56,316 nucleotides of DNA from Faecalibacterium sp. CAG:1138 (GTDB lineage: Bacteria > Bacillota > Clostridia > Christensenellales > CAG-917). The DNA lies in the NCBI GenBank assembly GCA_000434675.1, contig HF988647.1, positions 1-56,316 of the forward strand, in the 5' to 3' direction. The notes under the pieces were generated by a model, which was not told the DNA's origin, did not search any database, and saw nothing but the letters and a program-made list of their open reading frames with translations. This document shows, one piece after another, positions 50,500 through 56,316 of the stretch; positions within the stretch are counted from its first letter, which is position 1; the number at the start of each line of letters is the position of its first letter. A program made the position numbers and the translations under genes.

Positions 50500-52407
50500 A
50501 TGCTTATATCGCTTAACAACTTAACCTTCGGTTACGACGACGTAACCGTTCTCGAAGACGTCGACGTTACGGTGAACGAAAACGACCGCATAGGCCTCGT
50601 CGGCGTCAACGGATCGGGAAAGAGCACGCTTATAAAGCTGATGCTCGGGTTTTTGCATGCGGACGAGGGCGAAGTTCTGAAAAAAAGCGAACTGTCGGTC
50701 GGATATCTGCCGCAGAACGCCGCTATGGACAGCGAGCTTACCGTCGAAAACGAAGCTTATTCCGTTTTTTCCGAGGTGCTTGAGGCAGGTGACAGAATGG
50801 AAGTTTTGGCAAATGAAATGGCCGCTCTGCCGCACGACGGCACGGAGTATCGCATAAAGAGCGCGGAATACGAAAAAGTTTCCGACTTTTTCAGGGCAAA
50901 GGACGGATACCTGGTTACTACAAAAGTCAAAACCGTGCTGAACGGCATGGGCTTTTCGGGCAAATACGATCAGGTGGTGTCCACGCTTTCTGGCGGCGAA
51001 AAAACGCGGCTTGCGCTTTCAAAGCTGCTGCTGAAGAATCCCGAGCTTCTCGTTTTGGACGAACCTACCAACCATCTGGACTACGACACCTTGGAATGGC
51101 TTGAGAAATATCTTTCGGAATCTAAGGGCGCTATTCTCGTCGTTTCGCACGACAGGCGGTTTTTGGATAAAACCGTGAACGTGATTTGGGATCTTACGGA
51201 AAAAACCGTGTCGTCCTATCGCGGAAACTACACGAAATTCAAGCAGTTAAAGGCCGAACGCTACGAAAGGTGGCAAAAAGAGTACAAAATTTAGCAGGAA
51301 AAACTCAGGCGTATGCAGGACTACGTTGACAGAAACCTGGTCCGCGCCACCACCTCCAAAAGCGCTAAAAGTCGCATACATCAGATGGCCAACATGGACA
51401 TAATCGAAAAACCGGTCGTCTACGTCAAGCCGCCTCGTTTCAAGTTCGACTATGCGCAAAAGCCCGCAAAGCTCGTGCTTAAGGTGGACGATTTGTCTCT
51501 GGGACTTGATGGCAACTCGCTTCTGGAGCACTGTTCGTTTACGGTGGAAAAGGGCGAAAGAGTGGCCGTCGTCGGCGCAAACGGCACGGGAAAATCGACG
51601 CTTATCAAGCGCCTCGTCAAAAGCTTTTCGGAACCTGAAAGAAGCGTCGTTTTCGGGCAGGGCACAAAGGTTGCCTACTACGATCAGGAAGCGGCCGTTT
51701 TAGACGGCGAAAACACCGTGCTGACGGAGCTTTGGTCGCGCCATATTTCGTGGTCGCAGACGGAAGTAAGAAACCTGCTCGGCATGGTTCTTATGGGATC
51801 CGACGTAGACGTTCAGAAGAAAGTCAAAAACCTTTCGGGCGGTGAAAAAGCGCGGTTGATGTTTGCCGTTATGATGGCCGAAAAGGCCAACGTGCTGATT
51901 TTGGACGAGCCGACGAACCACTTGGATTTGCAGGCAAGGGAAGCCTTGGAAGACGCTCTTTCGGAGTTTGACGGCACGCTTATATTCGTTTCGCACGACA
52001 GGTATTTTCTGGACAAACTGGCAAAGCGGTATCTTAAGATTTCGGACAAAAATCTGGTTGATTTTCGCGGGACTTTCGACGAATTTTCGGAGGCCGAAAA
52101 GCGCGCCAAAGAAGAAATAGCCGCCGCAAAATCGGCGGAAAAAACCCAAAAAACCGCTGCTTCGGAACGCCCCGAAAAGGCCTACAGAAGCAAAGCCGAC
52201 AGATCCTTGGAAGTTAAGAAAAAAGCGGAAATCGCCGCCCTCGAGGGCCGAATAAAAGAGCTTGAAGACAGGGAAAAGGAAATCGTTTCGGAAATGGAAA
52301 AATGCGCGTCGGACTACAAAAAACTTATGGAGCTGAGCGCCGAGGCGGAAACGGTTAAGGCCGAATGCGAACGGCTTTTCGACAAATGGACGGAGCTTAC
52401 GATATGA
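50500..52407 (+). pseudogene. ABC-F ATPase interrupted by an in-frame amber codon
   Basis: One frame spans 50500-52407 with a single TAG at 51292-51294. Before it: the first ABC domain (Walker A GVNGSGKSTL, signature LSGGEKTRLALSKLL, Walker B LLVLDEPTNHLD) and the start of the inter-domain linker (ERWQKEYKI). After it the linker resumes (QEKLRRMQDYVDRNLVRATT) and the second ABC domain is whole (GANGTGKSTL, LSGGEKARLMFAV, LILDEPTNHLDL), with a C-terminal coiled coil. The family has Gln or similar at the stop, so a single CAG-to-TAG change explains it. ABC-F proteins act on ribosomes, in some cases giving antibiotic resistance. TAG ends other genes here, so reassignment is unlikely. Confidence 0.85.
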
Positions 52408-54677
52408 AAAAATATTTAACCAAAAACAAGGTTTACACCTACAAAGACGCCACCGTTTACGAAGTCTTCGAAGTGAAGATTTCGGGGCTGACGGAAATTG
52501 AAGAAAAGATGTTTTCGGCGTTCGAATTTGCGGAGTATTCGCAGTTTTTCGGGGCGGAAGACATGGCACAAATCGCCGCCGGCACCGACGACGAATTGTC
52601 CGCCGTTTGCCGTCTGGCTTTTCAGAACGCAAAAGCAAACGTTTCGGTAACGACGGTTTATATGACGAAAACGGAGCATAAAGCTCTGCTTTCGGAATTT
52701 GTGGGCCAAATCGAATTTTCTCCCGAACACTCGGGAAAGCTTGGTGAAGTGCGTTTTTCGGCGACCTCGGACGGAGGCGAAGACCTGACGTTTACGGTAA
52801 CTTGCGGAAAAGCGGGTTGTTCTTCCGCGCTTGCCGCAATTTTGTCCGTTTACGCAAAATCCGCCGACACTGCTTATGCAAAAGCGAACGCTCTTTCAAA
52901 AGCGGTTTCGTGCCCGGCGATTGCAAGGCCTTCTTGCCGCGACTTTTCGGTTTTCGTGTCCGACGGCTCTTTGGACTGCGATGCGCTTTCCGTCGGCTTT
53001 GAAACTTCGAAATTCGAAAGAGATTTTTCGGTGAATCCGAAATTCAAAACGCTTTTGGAGGCCGACGTCAGAAAGGCCGCAATCCTTGCGCTTTCGGACA
53101 AAAATACGGGTGTTTGCGCGGAGCTTCAAAAATCGTTTGCGTCGCTCGAGAAGGGATATTCCGCATTTTGCGGGAAAGGGCAAACGGTGCCGTCTGGCGC
53201 AGTGAAATTCGAAAAAAGCGGAAGAGAATTTTTGCTTTCGGCAGACAATCGTTACGACGCCGAATATAACGCCGTTCTCGCTTTGGAGAACGCGGTTTTT
53301 GCGGGCGCGGATTTGGCCTGTGAAGCAAAACTTTTCGCATCGCCCGCCGCAAAAAATCTTGCGGAAGAACTTGGCATAGGTTTTTCGGAAATCGGCGCGG
53401 ATTTTGCCGCAATGGTTGCAAAAACTTCTCCCGAAAAAAAGCGCGCGGAAAGCTTTTTTGTAAGTTCCAAGCTCTATCTTCTGCATCTTCCGAGGACCGA
53501 AGATAAAACCCCTGATTTCAAAAGCTTTTCGATGATTTTGAAATCGGTTGCCGAAGCAATGGACAAAGGCGAAATTTTTGCCGCAAGAATGGTTGCGGAC
53601 GGCGGCGCCGCGGTGTCGGCGATAATCGGCGCAATGGCGGAAGGGAAAGGCGTTTATTTCAAAAATTCCGCGCCCGAACTTTTTGCGCCGTTTTACGGAG
53701 ACGTAATAATCTCCGCGCCTAAAAAACCGAATTTCGCCGCCCTCGAAATCGGCGAGGTCATAGACAACCCGCAAGTGATTTTCGGCGACGACGTCGTCAG
53801 CATGGAAATTGCAAAAGCCGCATACGAGCTGTACTGGAAAAAGTTCTATCCGAAATGCGATTTTTCCGCCGACGTTTTAAGGACCGAAGGGATGGGCTTC
53901 AGCAACAAATCGGTTTATATCGGAAAACCCGTCAAGGCGAAGGTTGCCGTGCCGTATTTTTCGGACGCGTCGGAGGTAAAAGATCTTTATGAAGGTTTTT
54001 TGGCCGCAAAAGGGAAACCAGAGCTTATCAGAATGTCCGCTTTAGACAAAACCGAGCTTTCCGCTTCGCTCAAAAATTTTGCGAAACAGGTGGCGGCAAG
54101 CCAGATATTGTGTTTTTCGTCGGAAAAGGTGGCGGCGCTTCTTGTCAACGAACGCGTGCGAGATGCGGTTATGCAGATGCTTGACGCGGGAGGTTTGATT
54201 CTCGGCGTCGGCGGAGGCTTTTCGGCTCTCGTTAAGTCGGGATTGCTTCCGTTTGAGAAGCTGACGCTTCCTAAAATGAACCCGATCAAAATTCTGCCGG
54301 CCGAAAGAGAATGTCAGAACAGCCTTGCCAAGGTGAAAATTTCCGGCAATCTGTCGCCGTGGTTCAACCGCGAAGTGGTGGGCGACGTTTTTTCCGCCGC
54401 GGTTTTCAGAGACGCCGTGAAAGTCGAAATGACGGCAGAGGACTATTCCTCGCTTATGGCCGACGGACTCGTCGCAACGCAGTTTGTGGACGCAAACGGC
54501 ATGGCGGCTTCCGATTATCCCGACAATCCTACGGGAAGCTTCAACGCCGTCGAGGGGCTTACGTCGCCCGACGGAAGGATCCTCGGTCGCATTTGCCATA
54601 TCCCCGCAAATCTTGACGTGAAAGGCGAGTGCTTCGAAACGAAAATTTACGAAGCCGGCATAAAATATTTCAAATAA
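52404..54677 (+). CDS. PurL-like protein lacking glutaminase catalytic residues
   Basis: 757 residues from ATG 52404, overlapping the ABC-F stop (ATGA). The C-terminal ~250 residues align with the amidotransferase part of Clostridial long PurL (FSALVKSGLLPF, SGNLSPWF, and NPTGSFNAVEGLTSPDGRIL, ending YEAGIKYFK). The nucleophile loop, GxCNGFQ in true PurL, reads GVGGGFS, so the Cys is lost; the SHGEG segment is also gone. Upstream parts recall PurM/AIRS-type domains but without clear ATP-site motifs, and the whole is ~450 residues shorter than PurL. Probably a catalytically dead paralogue with a structural or regulatory role, or a decaying gene. It is well conserved as an open frame. Confidence 0.7.
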   Translation: MKKYLTKNKVYTYKDATVYEVFEVKISGLTEIEEKMFSAFEFAEYSQFFGAEDMAQIAAGTDDELSAVCRLAFQNAKANVSVTTVYMTKTEHKALLSEFVGQIEFSPEHSGKLGEVRFSATSDGGEDLTFTVTCGKAGCSSALAAILSVYAKSADTAYAKANALSKAVSCPAIARPSCRDFSVFVSDGSLDCDALSVGFETSKFERDFSVNPKFKTLLEADVRKAAILALSDKNTGVCAELQKSFASLEKGYSAFCGKGQTVPSGAVKFEKSGREFLLSADNRYDAEYNAVLALENAVFAGADLACEAKLFASPAAKNLAEELGIGFSEIGADFAAMVAKTSPEKKRAESFFVSSKLYLLHLPRTEDKTPDFKSFSMILKSVAEAMDKGEIFAARMVADGGAAVSAIIGAMAEGKGVYFKNSAPELFAPFYGDVIISAPKKPNFAALEIGEVIDNPQVIFGDDVVSMEIAKAAYELYWKKFYPKCDFSADVLRTEGMGFSNKSVYIGKPVKAKVAVPYFSDASEVKDLYEGFLAAKGKPELIRMSALDKTELSASLKNFAKQVAASQILCFSSEKVAALLVNERVRDAVMQMLDAGGLILGVGGGFSALVKSGLLPFEKLTLPKMNPIKILPAERECQNSLAKVKISGNLSPWFNREVVGDVFSAAVFRDAVKVEMTAEDYSSLMADGLVATQFVDANGMAASDYPDNPTGSFNAVEGLTSPDGRILGRICHIPANLDVKGECFETKIYEAGIKYFK

Positions 54678-54690
54678 CAACGATTTTTCA

Positions 54691-54719
54691 CCCGACCGAA
54701 AGCGGTCGGGCTTTTTTTT
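54691..54719 (+). terminator. Terminator of the ABC-F/PurL-like pair
   Basis: CCCGACCG (54691-54698), AAAG, CGGTCGGG (54703-54710), then T8. Confidence 0.9.
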
Positions 54720-54852
54720 GCATATTTCGGTTTTTTCGGGAATAGGATTTACAAAAGCCCTCGGCCGACAAAAGGCGGCAAAAACACGCTCTTTTCGACA
54801 ACAACCGATGCGCTTTTCAAAATTTTTGGTTGTAGAATTTGAGGTAACCGCT

Positions 54853-55617
54853 ATGATTTGGGTGATAAAAAAAAGACAGATTCTGACGGCGCTTGCGCTT
54901 TTGACGCTGACGGTTGCGCTATCGGCGGCGTGCGCTTTCGGAGGAGTCGTCGAAGCCGTTTCGGGAAAGAAGCGTAAGCTCCCCGTTTACGGCGTGGAAA
55001 CGGACGAAAAAGTCGTGGCGTTGACTTTCGACGCGGCTTGGGGCGCGGATAAAACGGCGGGCATCGTGAAAACGCTGAACGATTTCGGCGCGGACGCAAC
55101 CTTCTTTCTGGTGGGGTTCTGGATTGACGCGTTTCCGAAAGAAACGGTGATGATAAGGGAAAACGGTTTCGAAATCGGAAATCACAGCGACCACCATCTG
55201 GAGATGAGCAAGCTTTCGGCGGAAAAAATCGAGGAAGAAATTCTGTCGGTCAACCGCCGAATCGAGGAGCTTACCGGCTGCACCCCCAAGTTCTTCCGCC
55301 CGCCGTTCGGCGACTACAACGACAGACTGGTCGAAGGCGTGGAAAAGCAGGGTATGATCGCCGTGCAGTGGAGCGTGGACAGTCTGGACTGGAAAGGTCT
55401 TTCCGCAGAAGCAATCGCAACCCGAGTGCTTAAAGGCGCGAAAAACGGCTCGATCATTCTGTTTCACAACAACAGCGACAACATCCTCGGAGCGTTGCCT
55501 CTGGTGCTTACGGCGCTGAAAAACAAGGGCTACAAATTCGTCAAACTGTCCGAGTTGGTCTATACGGAAAACTACGTCATAGGCCCCGACGGAACACAGC
55601 GGTTAAACAAAGTTTAG
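54853..55617 (+). CDS. Polysaccharide deacetylase (PdaB-like)
   Basis: 254 residues from ATG 54853 (GAGG 12 bases upstream); a longer frame to 54718 lacks support. N-terminal signal/anchor segment (ILTALALLTLTVALSAACAF). NodB domain: VVALTFDAAWGADKT (catalytic base and metal Asp region), the zinc His pair in GNHSDHHLEMS, RPPFGDYN, WSVDSLDWKG and SIILFHNNS. Close in design to spore-cortex or peptidoglycan deacetylases such as PdaB. It acts outside the membrane. Followed after 11 bp by the SSB-like gene. Confidence 0.9.
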   Translation: MIWVIKKRQILTALALLTLTVALSAACAFGGVVEAVSGKKRKLPVYGVETDEKVVALTFDAAWGADKTAGIVKTLNDFGADATFFLVGFWIDAFPKETVMIRENGFEIGNHSDHHLEMSKLSAEKIEEEILSVNRRIEELTGCTPKFFRPPFGDYNDRLVEGVEKQGMIAVQWSVDSLDWKGLSAEAIATRVLKGAKNGSIILFHNNSDNILGALPLVLTALKNKGYKFVKLSELVYTENYVIGPDGTQRLNKV

Positions 55618-55628
55618 TGGAGGAATTT

Positions 55629-56279
55629 ATGAACTACAACGAGATGGCAAACAACAAAGCGTACCTTAGGGGAGCGGTGGTGGCAAAACCGCAGTTCTCG
55701 CACGAAGTTATGGGGGAAGGGTTTTACGAATTCACTTTGGCAATATCGAGATTGTCGGGCGAAGAAGATATGATACCCGTTACGATAAGCGAAAGGATAA
55801 TGAAAGACGCCGATTTGTCGGTGGGATCGGTGGTTACGGTTGCGGGGCAGTTCAGAAGTTACAACAAACCAGAGGACGGCAGAAGCAAGCTTATGCTTAC
55901 GGTTTTTGCCAGAGAGCTTCCCGAAAACGACTACTCCAAAAATCCGAACGTCATCGAACTCGTCGGTTACGTTTGCAAAAAACCGGTTTACAGGACGACG
56001 CCTTTCAGGCGTGAAATATGCGACGTTTTGCTTGCGATAAACCGCGCGTACAACAAAAGCGATTATATCCCGATGATTTGCTGGGGCAGAAACGCGCGCT
56101 TTGCGGGTGATTTTGCGGTCGGGCAAAAGGTTGCGGTTACGGGCCGCATTCAAAGTCGAAACTACACCAAAATGCAGGGTGAAGAACAGGTTCTCAAAAC
56201 CGCGTTCGAGGTTTCGGCGGCAAAAATCGAGGCAGTGGACGAGGAACCGACGAAAGTAAGCGCGGAAGTCGGTTTTTAG
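55629..56279 (+). CDS. Single-stranded DNA-binding-like protein with two OB folds
   Basis: 216 residues from ATG 55629 (GGAGGA seven bases upstream; GTG 55617 is less likely). Two successive OB-fold repeats: NNKAYLRGAVVAKPQFSHE to ~100, and NVIELVGYVCKKPVYRTTPF to ~200, the second with the SSB-like DVLLAINRAYNKSDYIPMIC and VGQKVAVTGRIQSRNYT. It lacks the acidic C-terminal tail (DDIPF) of housekeeping SSB. Tandem-OB SSB-like proteins occur in Clostridia; the partner is unknown. The last 37 bases of the window hold no further gene. Confidence 0.8.
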   Translation: MNYNEMANNKAYLRGAVVAKPQFSHEVMGEGFYEFTLAISRLSGEEDMIPVTISERIMKDADLSVGSVVTVAGQFRSYNKPEDGRSKLMLTVFARELPENDYSKNPNVIELVGYVCKKPVYRTTPFRREICDVLLAINRAYNKSDYIPMICWGRNARFAGDFAVGQKVAVTGRIQSRNYTKMQGEEQVLKTAFEVSAAKIEAVDEEPTKVSAEVGF

Positions 56280-56316
56280 GTGCCTTAATATATGTTACCT
56301 TCTGTGAAAGCGGCGG

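Noticed and set aside
50500..52407. Reassigned TAG codon (Gln) in this organism
   Set aside because: Other genes here, such as the ACT-domain gene, pheS and the deacetylase gene, end at TAG where the family ends.

Overview
The window looks like a chromosomal segment of an anaerobic, spore-forming member of the Firmicutes, class Clostridia, perhaps an uncultured gut lineage. The evidence is a germination protease gene (gpr) divergent from rpsT, a spoVAC-spoVAD-spoVAE cluster followed by yunB, a T-box leader in front of pheST, and a set of genes for oxygen and peroxide detoxification that are typical of strict anaerobes. No rRNA gene, intact tRNA gene or CRISPR array was seen.

Positions 1-4.6 kb: an oxidative-stress and redox island. 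It has the 3' end of a CoA-disulfide-reductase/rhodanese gene, a Crp/Fnr regulator, a broken DUF134-NifX fusion, a rubredoxin/ferritin-like protein, a ferredoxin-rubrerythrin fusion and a desulfoferrodoxin. The regulator and the DUF134 remnant diverge from two near-consensus promoters whose -35 boxes lie in one perfect palindrome. A Fic protein with an HTH domain follows.

Positions 6.1-15.3 kb: tandem integration at a tRNA-Arg(CCT) gene. Two 46-nt 3'-halves of the tRNA (6792-6837 and 15271-15316) and a third degenerate site (6293) mark element ends. Each end is preceded, about 140 bp upstream, by short tandem repeats that look like integrase arm sites. The 8.5-kb element between the last two sites carries a tyrosine integrase, an excisionase, a DUF4143 ATPase, a LexA-like repressor, a zinc-ribbon protein, a 5'-truncated ATP-binding protein gene and, most interestingly, a defence-type reverse transcriptase of the UG/Abi (DRT) kind. 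The reverse transcriptase has its own promoter and terminator. Its approximately 280-nt leader is closed by two perfect 8-bp long-range helices and contains a stop-free hydrophobic reading frame. This compact leader-RNA plus RT unit is the best candidate for an undescribed system.

Positions 15.9-37.5 kb: core chromosome of higher G+C. It includes asnS, a GH31 glycosidase, a glycerol-oxidation pair (gldA and fused dhaK-dhaL), a membrane-anchored beta-propeller protein, an RNA-polymerase alpha-CTD/WG-repeat protein, rpsT, gpr, murI, an EF-G-like GTPase with a degenerate G4 motif, an ACT-domain protein with a truncated UPF0210 partner, DUF1003 and lipoprotein genes, and the spoVA/yunB sporulation genes.

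Positions 37.5-56.3 kb: a T-box-controlled pheST operon runs into a U32-peptidase-family gene, mutS2, a membrane protein and a truncated cysteine desulfurase. After a repeat-rich gap come a uridine-kinase-like protein, a HAD phosphatase, an ABC-F ATPase interrupted by an in-frame amber codon, a PurL-like protein that has lost its catalytic cysteine, a polysaccharide deacetylase and a tandem-OB SSB-like protein. Repeats shared between 15.4, 32.7 and 47.2 kb sit beside both truncated core genes and suggest rearrangement.
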